DNA of 64,000 bases. Source: Polynucleobacter necessarius (GTDB lineage: Bacteria > Pseudomonadota > Gammaproteobacteria > Burkholderiales > Burkholderiaceae). The notes beneath the pieces were generated by a model. It saw only the letters and a list, made by a program, of their open reading frames with translations. It searched no databases and was not told where the DNA came from. The translations under genes and the position numbers were made by a program. Positions 38,130 to 46,660 of the stretch are shown here, piece by piece; the first letter of the stretch is position 1, and the number at the start of each line of letters is the position of its first letter. The stretch is taken from NCBI RefSeq assembly GCF_900096765.1, contig NZ_LT615228.1, positions 1,761,584 to 1,825,583 of the forward strand, given 5' to 3'.

Positions 38130-38762
38130 ATGACTTTTACCCTAGATCTATTACTCATTCCGATTGCCTATCTCATTGGCTCGATTTCATTTGCCGTAGT
38201 GGTGAGTAAGTGTATGAATTTGCCTGACCCGCATTCGTATGGCTCTGGTAACCCAGGCGCCACCAATGTATTGCGTACAGGTAATAAATTGGCAGCTGTC
38301 TTAACGCTGATGGGTGATGCACTGAAAGGCTATCTGGCGGTGATGCTTGCTCGGGTGCTGCTTGGTGATCAGTCGCTCACTGCATCGCTCAATTCTTGGC
38401 TCTTGTGTGGTGTAGTGCTGGCTGTCTTCTTGGGGCATTTGTTCCCGGTCTTTCATGGATTTAAGGGTGGCAAAGGTGTTGCCACTGCCTGTGGTATTTT
38501 GTTTGGCGTGAATGCGATCCTGGGTGTAGCGACTTTGGGTACTTGGATCATCGTTGCCACTTTTATGCGTTATTCATCATTGGCAGCCCTGTCTGCAGCC
38601 ATTTTTGGGCCGATCTATTTTGTATTCTTGTTTGGTTTTCAGCCGATGGGTATCGCCTTATTGATTGTGTGCTTGCTGCTCATTTGGCGGCACCGTAGCA
38701 ATATTCGTAATTTACTCAATGGCACCGAGAGCCGCATTGGCTCGAAAAAGACGGCTAAGTAA
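38130..38762 (+). CDS. plsY: acyl-phosphate glycerol-3-phosphate acyltransferase
   Basis: First acylation in phospholipid synthesis using acyl-phosphate. The 210-residue polytopic membrane protein has [30 protein letters not shown] and [14 protein letters not shown], the three PlsY active-site blocks. Five or so hydrophobic segments. Partner plsX is not in the window. Confidence 0.96.
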   Translation: MTFTLDLLLIPIAYLIGSISFAVVVSKCMNLPDPHSYGSGNPGATNVLRTGNKLAAVLTLMGDALKGYLAVMLARVLLGDQSLTASLNSWLLCGVVLAVFLGHLFPVFHGFKGGKGVATACGILFGVNAILGVATLGTWIIVATFMRYSSLAALSAAIFGPIYFVFLFGFQPMGIALLIVCLLLIWRHRSNIRNLLNGTESRIGSKKTAK

Positions 38763-38806
38763 ATACGCACCTAGTGCTATAGATAAAGAAGGCGCAAAAT
38801 AGACTT

Positions 38807-39178
38807 ATGACCATTGCTTATGCTTGCGTTCTCTTTATGGGTTTATTTCCCTACGTTGCTGCTGGAATAGCCAAAAAAGGCTTTGAGCAATACGACAATG
38901 CTAACCCAAGACAATGGCTTGCCAAGCAAACTGGATTTAGAGCTAGAGCCAATGCAGCGCAAGCCAATCTCTTTGAATCTCTGCCGCTCTTTTTTGCAGC
39001 AGTGATTATTGCCCACATCGCAAATGCGCCGCAGTCAAGGATTGATGCGCTTGCGATTGGTTTTGTGATTGCCCGTATTGCGTATCTCATTTGCTATATC
39101 GCCAATTGGCCCACCACTAGATCGATTGTTTGGTTGCTGGGCTTAATTTGTGTAGTTACTATCTTTTGTCAGGTTTAA
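38807..39178 (+). CDS. MAPEG family membrane protein
   Basis: A 123-residue protein with about four hydrophobic segments. RARANAAQANLFESLPLFFAAV contains the conserved N-x-x-E-P/L-like helix of the MAPEG family, and RIAYLICYIANWPTTRS fits the third helix. Eukaryotic members are glutathione S-transferases and eicosanoid enzymes; bacterial members are mostly uncharacterised. It follows plsY by 44 bases. Confidence 0.8.
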   Translation: MTIAYACVLFMGLFPYVAAGIAKKGFEQYDNANPRQWLAKQTGFRARANAAQANLFESLPLFFAAVIIAHIANAPQSRIDALAIGFVIARIAYLICYIANWPTTRSIVWLLGLICVVTIFCQV

Positions 39179-39201
39179 TGTGAGAGATGCATCGAGCCAA
39201 T

Positions 39202-39279
39202 ATGCGCAATAACAACCCAAATAGCAACGCAAAAAACAACGCCAACAACTACCTCACTGACATCTCCTATGCCTATTAA
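39202..39279 (+). CDS. 25-codon Asn-rich reading frame overlapping the folE start (speculative)
   Basis: ATG 39202 opens a frame with nine Asn in 25 residues (MRNNNPNSNAKNN at the start) and ends at TAA 39277-39279, eleven bases into folE in another frame. The overlap would allow translational coupling. There is no clear ribosome binding site, and the Asn richness may just reflect repeated AAC triplets, so this may not be translated. Confidence 0.25.
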   Translation: MRNNNPNSNAKNNANNYLTDISYAY

Positions 39280-40075
39280 AAAAACAATCGCTCCGGTTAG
39301 CACCAAGACTTCTAAAAAAGTGACTACTCAAGCTGTTCCTAGCAAGAAAATAGCTGCCAAAAAAGCGGTCGCCAAAAAGGCTAGCATCAAAAAAGACGAG
39401 GGCACTCCTTTATCGGTTGTGATTCGTCGTCGAATCCAAGCTCAAAAAGCACGCTTTCATGCCAGTGACAATATCGCTGCCTTTATCAAGCCAGGCGAGT
39501 TAGAAGGTTTAATTGATGAAGTCTCTGAAAAGATGCAAGCAGTTCTTGAGAGTTTGGTGATTGACACCCAAAATGATCACAACACTAGAAACACCAGTCG
39601 TTGTGTGGCCAAGATGTATGTGCAAGAAGTATTTAATGGGCGCTACATCGATCAACCGACCTTAACTAAGTTTCCCAATGTCAGTCGCTTAAATGAGCTC
39701 ATGATTATTGGCCCGATTACTGTGCGAAGTGCATGTTCACATCACTTGTGTCCAATCATGGGTCGTATTTGGATCGGCGTGTTGCCAAGCAAAGACTCTG
39801 CATTGATTGGTTTATCAAAGTATTCCCGATTAACCGAGTGGGTTATGGGTCGTCCACAGATCCAGGAAGAGGCGGTGGTGGAGTTAGCAGATATGCTCGA
39901 GAGAAAGATCAAACCAATTGGGGTGGCCGTGGTGATGGATGCCGATCACTTTTGTATGCAGTGGCGCGGGGTAAAAGACCGCGACTCTAAGATGATTAAT
40001 AGCGTGATGCGGGGAGCTTTTCTAAAGGACTCTAATCTACGCCGTGAGTTCCTAGCGCTTATCGACCGGAAATAG
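39269..40075 (+). CDS. folE: GTP cyclohydrolase I (FolE) with Lys/Ala-rich N-terminal tail
   Basis: Converts GTP to dihydroneopterin triphosphate for folate. The 268-residue protein has an extra tail (about 1-48) full of AAKKAVAKKA-type repeats resembling histone H1 tails. The FolE domain has CSHHLCPIMGRIWIG (zinc Cys and His; more often CEHHLLP), GLSKYSRLTEWVMGRPQIQEE and DADHFCMQWRGVKD (second zinc Cys). The catalytic ligands are present but the sequence is a divergent FolE, possibly a specialised paralogue. Domain call is firm, exact product less so. Confidence 0.85.
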   Translation: MPIKKTIAPVSTKTSKKVTTQAVPSKKIAAKKAVAKKASIKKDEGTPLSVVIRRRIQAQKARFHASDNIAAFIKPGELEGLIDEVSEKMQAVLESLVIDTQNDHNTRNTSRCVAKMYVQEVFNGRYIDQPTLTKFPNVSRLNELMIIGPITVRSACSHHLCPIMGRIWIGVLPSKDSALIGLSKYSRLTEWVMGRPQIQEEAVVELADMLERKIKPIGVAVVMDADHFCMQWRGVKDRDSKMINSVMRGAFLKDSNLRREFLALIDRK

Positions 40076-40180
40076 CCCGATGATTGGAAGCTGAACTCTC
40101 TCAGAGGGCGCTCAAAGTTTGGGCAATAACCTTTTCCCCCATTCGAAACATTTACTCTTTTTTTGAAAGTTTCAATCCCT

Positions 40181-40399
40181 ATGTATCGCTTTGCACTTTA
40201 TGGCATTACTGCTTCTTTGCTTGCTTTACTCTTTGCTTGTGGCAGTGCTGTTCCCGATCAAAATCAAGACCCTAGCAAAAATAATGCGACAAGTTTTCGA
40301 AAAGACCTAGCCGAGTGCAAAGAAGATTATCCTGAGCAAGGTTCAGGCGTTCATATTCGCCAATGGCAAGGTTGTATGAAGCTTAAGGGCTGGAAATAA
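40181..40399 (+). CDS. small putative lipoprotein
   Basis: A 72-residue protein from ATG 40181 (an in-frame start 18 bases upstream is possible). The N-terminal hydrophobic stretch ends LLALLFACGS, a lipobox with Cys at about residue 21. The mature part of about 50 residues is polar and has two Cys (AECKED and QGCMKLKGW). Family not recognised. Located between folE and the iron-sulfur protein gene. Confidence 0.75.
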   Translation: MYRFALYGITASLLALLFACGSAVPDQNQDPSKNNATSFRKDLAECKEDYPEQGSGVHIRQWQGCMKLKGWK

Positions 40400-40425
40400 T
40401 TCCAAGAATCATCTGTATTGATTGC

Positions 40426-40440
40426 TGAGAATAATTCTCA
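40426..40440. promoter_or_regulatory. Fur-box-like 7-1-7 palindrome upstream of the HiPIP gene
   Basis: TGAGAAT-A-ATTCTCA is a perfect 7-1-7 inverted repeat and matches the Fur consensus TGATAATnATTATCA except for one symmetric change in each arm. It lies 121 bases upstream of the HiPIP ATG. Inference: iron-dependent control of this gene or of a transcript start near it. Confidence 0.6.
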
Positions 40441-40561
40441 ACTATATTTGTATATAAATCATAAGCTTAGCGAATCACTAGCAAGCTCAAATCATCTCCA
40501 CTATGATCAGCTTTGGTTTTGAAAACTCAAATCAATTGCTGTTTTACTTTTTGGAGAACCC

Positions 40562-40870
40562 ATGAAAAATAGTCGTCGTCAATTTATGATTTTGTCTGCT
40601 GCTGGTGCCTGTACTTTGGCATTGAATGGTAAAGTTCAAGCGCAAGCAATGGTTGCTGATACTGATCCACAGGCTACAGCCTTGGGTTACAAATCTGACG
40701 CTACTAAAGTAGATAAGGCAAAGTACGCCAAGTACGCCGCTGGTCAACAATGCGATAACTGCGCTCTCTACCAAGGTAAACCTGGTTCTGCTGCCGGTGG
40801 TTGCCCATTATTTGCGGGTAAACAAGTTGCTGGCAAAGGCTGGTGCTCTGCTTACGCTAAGAAGGCTTAA
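40562..40870 (+). CDS. high-potential iron-sulfur protein (HiPIP)
   Basis: A periplasmic electron carrier with one 4Fe-4S cluster. The 102-residue precursor has a Tat signal (SRRQFMILSAAGAC) cut near VQAQA. The cluster cysteines are Cys64, Cys67, Cys81 and Cys95 in the HiPIP spacing C-x2-C-x13-C-x13-C, with the QCDNCALYQG and GWCSAY blocks typical of the family. HiPIPs feed electrons to reaction centres or terminal oxidases; the partner is unknown here. A Fur-like site upstream and a strong terminator downstream suggest a single-gene unit. Confidence 0.94.
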   Translation: MKNSRRQFMILSAAGACTLALNGKVQAQAMVADTDPQATALGYKSDATKVDKAKYAKYAAGQQCDNCALYQGKPGSAAGGCPLFAGKQVAGKGWCSAYAKKA

Positions 40871-40895
40871 TTTAGCCATCCTTAATTTAGTTTAT

Positions 40896-40922
40896 AAAAA
40901 GCCACCGAACAGGTGGCTTTTT
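40896..40922 (+). terminator. intrinsic terminator after the HiPIP gene
   Basis: AAAAAGCCACC (40896-40906) pairs perfectly with GGTGGCTTTTT (40912-40922) across a five-base loop. It has a T run in plus orientation and an A run before the stem, so it can work in both directions, serving the convergent methyltransferase gene as well. Confidence 0.9.
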
Positions 40923-40959
40923 ATTGGGTATAGTTTTAGCCTAGGCTAAGTCAAAAACT

Positions 40960-41793
40960 TCATACCTTCCTAGCGATCGCGGCGTACTCAACACAAATCG
41001 GTTTTTCAAATAAAGCTAACATCAATGCCTTTAGGAATCCCATCGTTAAAAGATTTGGAATTTTTGCATAAGGGCACCGAATATCGTGCAATGAAGAATA
41101 ACCTGATTTTAGTAAGCTATTCATAACTTTATAACCATAGTACGAAAGCGTAGCTTGCTGGGTAATTTTGAAACCATGCCTTTTTAGGATAGAGTCAATG
41201 CCCTTGAGTGTGTAGAGGACGCGGTGGCATGGTTTCCAGTAGTTAATATCCATCTCGTTCTCACCTGCATTCTCATTAATTTTTATAGGAATACGTATGG
41301 CTAGTATTCCATCTCTTTGCAATTGCTCATGCGTTGACTGCAAGAAAAGATCGGGGTGATCCAAGTGTTCGAATAATGCATTTGAATAAATCAGATTACA
41401 AGGGATGGAGGACTTACCAGCAGCTTCACATACAACTCTGCTAGCGTAATGTGGAAAATTGCTTTTGAAGTTATTAACTACAGTACTAGATAAATCAATG
41501 CCAAAGCAGTTTGCGCCCCTTGCCAACCTTCTGTTTAGTTCATCACCTTCACCAAAGCCAATTTCTACTGATGTTGAAGCCTCATCAATAGCTGACTCAA
41601 TTTGTTTTAATAGCTTTTGATATGTTAAAAATTCTTTTCTGTTAGATGCTTGATCGATTCGATTGAAAAATGAAAACAACAATGATCTGATCGGTACATT
41701 TTTATTTGTGGTTATTGAAATAGTTTTTGTTGTCTTCTTCTGCATTTCTCTCGGAAATATAATTTGCTGATCCGCATTCCTCACAGATAGCAT
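40960..41793 (-). CDS. class I SAM-dependent methyltransferase
   Basis: A 277-residue protein with SVEIGFGEGDELNRRL as the SAM-binding glycine loop, CFGIDLSS as the acidic strand end, and NLIYSNALFEHLDHPD as the motif-IV-like block of Methyltransf_11. Substrate unknown. The A/T-rich coding and the nearby sugar genes suggest a role in polysaccharide or lipid modification. The first 35 residues are poorly conserved-looking, so a later start such as the internal Met near residue 17 is possible. Confidence 0.75.
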   Translation of the reverse strand: MLSVRNADQQIIFPREMQKKTTKTISITTNKNVPIRSLLFSFFNRIDQASNRKEFLTYQKLLKQIESAIDEASTSVEIGFGEGDELNRRLARGANCFGIDLSSTVVNNFKSNFPHYASRVVCEAAGKSSIPCNLIYSNALFEHLDHPDLFLQSTHEQLQRDGILAIRIPIKINENAGENEMDINYWKPCHRVLYTLKGIDSILKRHGFKITQQATLSYYGYKVMNSLLKSGYSSLHDIRCPYAKIPNLLTMGFLKALMLALFEKPICVEYAAIARKV

Positions 41794-42005
41794 AAGCGTC
41801 TATGGGGGTTGATTTCAAAGATGTTTGACAGGCATGGCATCTTTGGTGACTGAGGCTTAAGTGATGTATTCAAAATATTACATTAAGATCGTGTGGGCTA
41901 CAGATTTCAGTACTGGGCAGTGAATTATAGGTTAATGATTTTTCCCTGTGGCGCCTACCAAGGTGCAAACAAGTTCTTATTGCGGGAAATTTCCTTTCAG
42001 TTAAG

Positions 42006-42554
42006 ATGCCACCTGTGAAACATACACTTGAGCGCTTTATAAAGCACTACTCCTTCTACCTCGGGGGCGATCAACCTGCGGTCAGCCGGGTGGAGCGACT
42101 GCGTTCTTGTGCAGGTGCATTCGTGGGGCTGGTCTTGGTGCTCACCGTAGCCAAATTATTAGGTGAGTTCAGCGGCATAGATGAGTGGCTTATGGCTTCT
42201 TTGGGAGCAAGTGCACTACTAGTCTTTGCCTTGCCCGGCAGCCCCATGGCTCAGCCTTGGGCTGTGATTGCCGGCAATACTTTGTCAGCGCTGATTGGGA
42301 TTAGTATTGCGATTCTGATTAATCAGCCGTTATTGGCCATGCCAATCGCAGCAAGTTTATCGATTATGGGGATGTTTATTTTGCGATGTTTGCATCCGCT
42401 AGCCGCCGCGGTGGCCATGATTGCAATCTTGGGTCATGTGACCCATTATCGCTACGCACTCTTTCCAGTACTCATTGACTCTGTCTTGTTGGTCTTAGCT
42501 GGAGCAATTTATAGCAATCTGACTGGAAAAGTCTATCCAAACAGGCCTAAATAG
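42006..42554 (+). CDS. HPP family membrane protein
   Basis: A 182-residue protein with about four to five membrane segments. The stretch LMASLGASALLVFALPGSPMAQPW and RCLHPLAAAVAM match the HPP family, named for a His-Pro-Pro motif (here partly changed). Some HPP proteins transport nitrite in chloroplasts; bacterial roles are mostly unknown. The upstream 212-base gap holds the promoter, not located. Confidence 0.82.
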   Translation: MPPVKHTLERFIKHYSFYLGGDQPAVSRVERLRSCAGAFVGLVLVLTVAKLLGEFSGIDEWLMASLGASALLVFALPGSPMAQPWAVIAGNTLSALIGISIAILINQPLLAMPIAASLSIMGMFILRCLHPLAAAVAMIAILGHVTHYRYALFPVLIDSVLLVLAGAIYSNLTGKVYPNRPK

Positions 42555-42657
42555 AGTATTCAAAAAGGTTCTTAGCTTAAATATCTCTGAAATAGGCCTA
42601 TTTTTCAATAAATATAGTTATTTGTAGTGATCTGTAGCTATCTATTGAAAGGATAGT

Positions 42658-42804
42658 TTATTTGATCTTGGTCGCTGCAATTGAGGCGATACAGTCTTTA
42701 ATGCCGTAGTTATGATATTTACCGGCATTTTCCTTTTTGAGTGACTGGGCGCACTCTGAAACGGAATTACGGACATTGATTTTTGGGATGTTACCTAAAG
42801 ACAT
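42658..42804 (-). CDS. 48-residue conserved-looking small protein, function unknown
   Basis: ATG at 42804 is preceded on the minus strand by a good ribosome binding site (CAGGAGCC, five bases before ATG after AAT spacing). The product starts MSLGNIPKINVRNSVSEC, has two Cys (SECAQS and KDCIAS) and a Lys-rich end. No signal peptide or membrane segment. It stands alone between HPP and manC. No family recognised. Confidence 0.55.
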   Translation of the reverse strand: MSLGNIPKINVRNSVSECAQSLKKENAGKYHNYGIKDCIASIAATKIK

Positions 42805-42993
42805 ATTGGCTCCTGTAATGTTGTTATGGTTTCAATCAAGCAGGTCTTGCTAGCGCTATCTTGCGCCTTATTACACCTGCATGATACATTTTATAAAAAA
42901 TTTGGAGCCTATATAAAGCTATAAAATCTAGGGCTAATCACTTAAAAAAACCGTAAAATTGCACACTACATTCAAAAGGTTGGCTATTTGCTT

Positions 42994-44463
42994 ATGACGC
43001 AAGTTTTGCCCGTAATTCTCTGTGGGGGGTCTGGAATCCGTCTTTGGCCTTTATCTCGCTCGGGGTTTCCAAAGCAATTTCTGGTACTTTCGGGAGATGG
43101 TTCTAATCAAAGCCTATTTCAACAGGCGATCAATCGCATTCATTCTGTTGGCAATGAAGATATTACGCTAGGCAAAACACTCATTGTTACTAATGAGGAG
43201 CATCGTTTTTTAGCGCTTGATCAATTGCGCGAACTCAAGAATGTTTCAGCTACTCTATTGCTTGAGCCCTCGGGTAGAAATACTGCCCCCGCACTCACCT
43301 TAGCTACACTGTATGCCCAAGAACTCGGCGGTAATTTAGAGGATCCCATTTTGGTAGTAACCTCAGCCGATCAAACGGTGACCGATCCTGCGGCATTTGC
43401 TAAAGCATTGGCTCAAAGTATTGCGATTGCAAAAGAAGGTGCGATTGCAATATTGGGTATTACACCGACTACACCAGAAACTGGCTATGGCTACATCAAA
43501 GTCCAAGGCGCTAATTCAGATGCAGGTTATGTCGTTGAACGCTTTGTCGAAAAACCCAATGAACCCACTGCAAAACAATACTTAGCGGAAGGTGGCTACT
43601 TTTGGAACGGCGGGATGTTTGTGCTTAAAGCCAGCGTCTGGCTCGCGGCCTTAAAAGAATATCGCCCAGATATTCTAGTGGCCACTGAAAAATCATGGCA
43701 GGCCAAGAGCGCCGATGCATCAGGGGATGCCGACTTTGTGCGCCCAGCAAAAGAACTATTTCATGCGATTCCGAGCGAGTCGATTGACTACGCCGTGATT
43801 GAAAAATGTCCTGGCTCAAAATTTCCGATCAAGATGGTGGAGCTCGATGCTGGTTGGAATGACTTAGGCGCCTGGGATGCCGTATGGCAAGTAGGCAAGC
43901 AAGATGAGCAAGGCAATGTCACCAGTGGCGATACCCTACTCACCAATACCAAAAATTCACTCGTGCATGCCAGCACTCGCTTGGTGAGCGCTGTCGGTGT
44001 TGAAAATCTCATCATTGTAGAAACGGCAGATGCAGTGCTAGTTGCTGATCGCAAGAATAGCCAAGATGTAAAAAATATTGTTGGCCAACTTGAATCCCAA
44101 AAGCGGGAAGAGAAAAACTTACATCGCAAAGTCTCGCGTCCTTGGGGTTGGTATGACAGCGTAGACGAGGGCGAGCGTTTTAAGGTCAAGCGTATTCAGG
44201 TCAAGCCAGGTGCTAGCCTCTCCTTACAAATGCATCATCACCGCGCAGAACATTGGATTGTGGTGAAGGGCACTGCGCAAATTACTAACGGTGATCAAGT
44301 ATTGCTCTTAACCGAGAATCAAAGTACCTATATTCCGCAGGGGCAGACCCACCGCTTGGCAAATCCAGGCAAGACTCCGCTGGAGATTATTGAAGTGCAA
44401 TCCGGTAGTTATTTGGGTGAAGACGATATCGTACGTTTTGAAGATACCTACGGGCGAAGTTAA
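42994..44463 (+). CDS. manC: mannose-1-phosphate guanylyltransferase / mannose-6-phosphate isomerase
   Basis: Makes GDP-mannose, precursor of GDP-fucose. The 489-residue protein has VILCGGSGIRLWPLSR and KQFLVL at the N-terminus (nucleotidyltransferase), FVEKPNEPTA in the middle and a C-terminal cupin isomerase domain with RPWGWYDSVDEGERF and LSLQMHHHRAEHW. First gene of the plus-strand locus manC-gmd-fcl. ATG 42994 is preferred to the TTG two codons upstream. Confidence 0.95.
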   Translation: MTQVLPVILCGGSGIRLWPLSRSGFPKQFLVLSGDGSNQSLFQQAINRIHSVGNEDITLGKTLIVTNEEHRFLALDQLRELKNVSATLLLEPSGRNTAPALTLATLYAQELGGNLEDPILVVTSADQTVTDPAAFAKALAQSIAIAKEGAIAILGITPTTPETGYGYIKVQGANSDAGYVVERFVEKPNEPTAKQYLAEGGYFWNGGMFVLKASVWLAALKEYRPDILVATEKSWQAKSADASGDADFVRPAKELFHAIPSESIDYAVIEKCPGSKFPIKMVELDAGWNDLGAWDAVWQVGKQDEQGNVTSGDTLLTNTKNSLVHASTRLVSAVGVENLIIVETADAVLVADRKNSQDVKNIVGQLESQKREEKNLHRKVSRPWGWYDSVDEGERFKVKRIQVKPGASLSLQMHHHRAEHWIVVKGTAQITNGDQVLLLTENQSTYIPQGQTHRLANPGKTPLEIIEVQSGSYLGEDDIVRFEDTYGRS

Positions 44464-44523
44464 TCAATAGTTCTAATCATTCAAACAGTTCATTAAATTG
44501 AGTAAAAAAAGAAGAGTGTATTT

Positions 44524-45651
44524 ATGAGTAAGCAAAAAGTAGCGTTAATCACCGGCATTACTGGCCAAGACGGCTCTTACCTTGCCGAGTTCTTGTTAGA
44601 AAAAGGCTACATTGTTCACGGTATCAAGCGTCGCGCCTCCTCATTTAACACCGAGCGTATTGATCATATTTATCAAGATCCACACATTAATCATCCAGAT
44701 TTGATTCTTCACTATGGTGATTTAACCGATACCAGTAACTTAGTGCGCATTATTAAGCAATGTCAGCCAGATGAGATTTATAACTTGGGCGCGCAAAGTC
44801 ACGTGGCAGTTTCTTTTGAGTCTCCTGAGTACACAGCAGATGTTGATGCGATTGGCCCACTGCGGATGTTAGAAGCTATTCGCATTCTGGGTCTAGAGAA
44901 GAAAACCCGTTTTTATCAGGCCTCCACCTCTGAGCTCTATGGTTTGGTACAAGAAATCCCTCAAAAAGAGACCACCCCGTTCTATCCTAGAAGCCCATAC
45001 GCCGTAGCGAAAATGCACGCTTACTGGATTACTGTGAATTATCGTGAAGCTTATGGCATTTATGCTTGTAACGGTATTTTGTTTAATCATGAGTCTAAGC
45101 GCCGCGGTGAAACTTTCGTCACTCGTAAAGTAACCAGAGGTCTGGCCAATATTGCGCAAGGCCTAGAGAAATGCCTTTACATGGGAAACATTGATGCACT
45201 GCGCGACTGGGGTCATGCCAAAGACTATGTACGGATGCAGTGGCTCATGCTTCAGCAAGACAAGCCAGAAGACTTTGTGATTGCTACTGGCGTGCAGTTC
45301 ACTGTGCGTGAATTTATTATCCGCAGTGCCAAACAGTTGGGTATCACTCTCAAATTTGAGGGTAAAGAAGAAAATGAAAAGGCGATTGTCGCTGCTATTG
45401 AAGGTGACAAAGCTCCTGCATTGAAGGTGGGCGATGTGATTGTCCAGATTGACCCACGCTACTATCGCCCAACTGAGGTAGAAACCCTTCTAGGTGATCC
45501 TAGCAAAGCCAAAGAGAAATTAGGCTGGGTTCCAGAAATCACACTCGATGAAATGATTGTGGAGATGGTGGCCAGTGATTTAGATAAGGCCAAGCAGCAT
45601 GCATTACTGAGCAAGCATGGTTACTCAGTATCCGTTGGTAAAGAGAATTAA
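44524..45651 (+). CDS. gmd: GDP-mannose 4,6-dehydratase
   Basis: Forms GDP-4-keto-6-deoxymannose, the branch point to GDP-fucose. The 375-residue protein has [54 protein letters not shown], the YAVAK Tyr/Lys and [16 protein letters not shown], all canonical Gmd. Followed by fcl across an A-rich tandem repeat. Confidence 0.97.
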   Translation: MSKQKVALITGITGQDGSYLAEFLLEKGYIVHGIKRRASSFNTERIDHIYQDPHINHPDLILHYGDLTDTSNLVRIIKQCQPDEIYNLGAQSHVAVSFESPEYTADVDAIGPLRMLEAIRILGLEKKTRFYQASTSELYGLVQEIPQKETTPFYPRSPYAVAKMHAYWITVNYREAYGIYACNGILFNHESKRRGETFVTRKVTRGLANIAQGLEKCLYMGNIDALRDWGHAKDYVRMQWLMLQQDKPEDFVIATGVQFTVREFIIRSAKQLGITLKFEGKEENEKAIVAAIEGDKAPALKVGDVIVQIDPRYYRPTEVETLLGDPSKAKEKLGWVPEITLDEMIVEMVASDLDKAKQHALLSKHGYSVSVGKEN

Positions 45652-45687
45652 GAAAAAATAAATAAGAAAAATAAATAAGAAAAATAA
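45650..45687 (+). repeat. A-rich tandem repeat (13-bp unit, about three copies) before fcl
   Basis: The unit AAGAAAAATAAAT is repeated almost three times directly after the gmd stop; the first copy carries one extra A. It fills the whole gmd-fcl gap and lies immediately upstream of the fcl GTG, where the ribosome binding site should be. Copy-number change would alter spacing there. Confidence 0.8.
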
Positions 45688-45691
45688 GCGC

Positions 45692-46660
45692 GTGAGTAAA
45701 GACCTCAATCAAAAAATATATGTTGCTGGCCATCGGGGTATGGTGGGGTCAGCCATTGTGCGCAATCTAGAGACTCAGGGTTATCAAAATATTGTTTTTC
45801 GTACACATGCTCAGTTAGATTTAACTAATCAAGCTGCGGTAGCTGATTTTTTTGCATCAGAAAAACCAGATCAAGTGTATTTAGCTGCTGCTAAGGTTGG
45901 GGGTATTCATGCGAATAATACTTTTCCGGCAGAGTTTATTTATGACAACTTGATGGTGCAAAACAATGTCATCCATCAAGCTTTTTTAAATGGCGTTAAA
46001 AAATTACTGTTCTTGGGTTCAAGCTGTATTTATCCGAAGTTGGCGCCTCAACCCATGAGCGAAGATGCGCTTCTCACTGGGAAGCTAGAGCCCACCAATG
46101 AGCCCTATGCAGTTGCCAAGATTGCCGGTATTAAGATGTGTGAGAGCTATAACCGTCAATATGGCCAAAGCCATGGGGTAGATTACCGCTCAGTGATGCC
46201 GACTAATCTGTATGGGCCAGGCGATAACTATCACCCTGAAAACAGTCATGTCATACCAGCGCTCATTAGACGGTTCCATGAGGCAAAAGTGAGCAATGCT
46301 CCAGAAGTAGTGATCTGGGGAACGGGTACCCCCAAAAGAGAGTTCTTGTATGTTGACGATATGGCCGCTGCATCGGTGTTTGTGATGCAGTTAGACAAGC
46401 ATACTTACGATAGTCAAACAGAGCCCATGCAAAGTCATATAAATGTAGGCTATGGCTCTGATGTGACCATTGCTGAGCTAGCAAATGCAGTTGCTAAAGC
46501 AACCGGTTATCAAGGCAAGATCGGTTTTGATTCAAGCAAACCCGATGGTACGCCACGTAAGTGGATGGACTCTGGAAGGCTCAATCGGCTGGGCTGGCAA
46601 GCTAAAGTAGATTTACCAATCGGCTTAAAACAAGCTTATGCCGATATGCTGGCCAAGTAA
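45692..46660 (+). CDS. fcl: GDP-L-fucose synthase
   Basis: Epimerises and reduces GDP-4-keto-6-deoxymannose to GDP-L-fucose. The 322-residue protein has [37 protein letters not shown] with the catalytic Ser/Cys region, [12 protein letters not shown] and [22 protein letters not shown]. It starts at GTG 45692 with no good purine-rich ribosome site apart from the A-rich repeat. Its stop abuts the next ATG. Confidence 0.96.
   Translation: MSKDLNQKIYVAGHRGMVGSAIVRNLETQGYQNIVFRTHAQLDLTNQAAVADFFASEKPDQVYLAAAKVGGIHANNTFPAEFIYDNLMVQNNVIHQAFLNGVKKLLFLGSSCIYPKLAPQPMSEDALLTGKLEPTNEPYAVAKIAGIKMCESYNRQYGQSHGVDYRSVMPTNLYGPGDNYHPENSHVIPALIRRFHEAKVSNAPEVVIWGTGTPKREFLYVDDMAAASVFVMQLDKHTYDSQTEPMQSHINVGYGSDVTIAELANAVAKATGYQGKIGFDSSKPDGTPRKWMDSGRLNRLGWQAKVDLPIGLKQAYADMLAK

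Noticed and set aside
42590..42603. 14-bp palindrome AAATAGGCCTATTT after the HPP gene
   Set aside because: It has no loop and no strong GC stem, so it cannot act as an ordinary terminator, and no regulator or shared site was found to support an operator.
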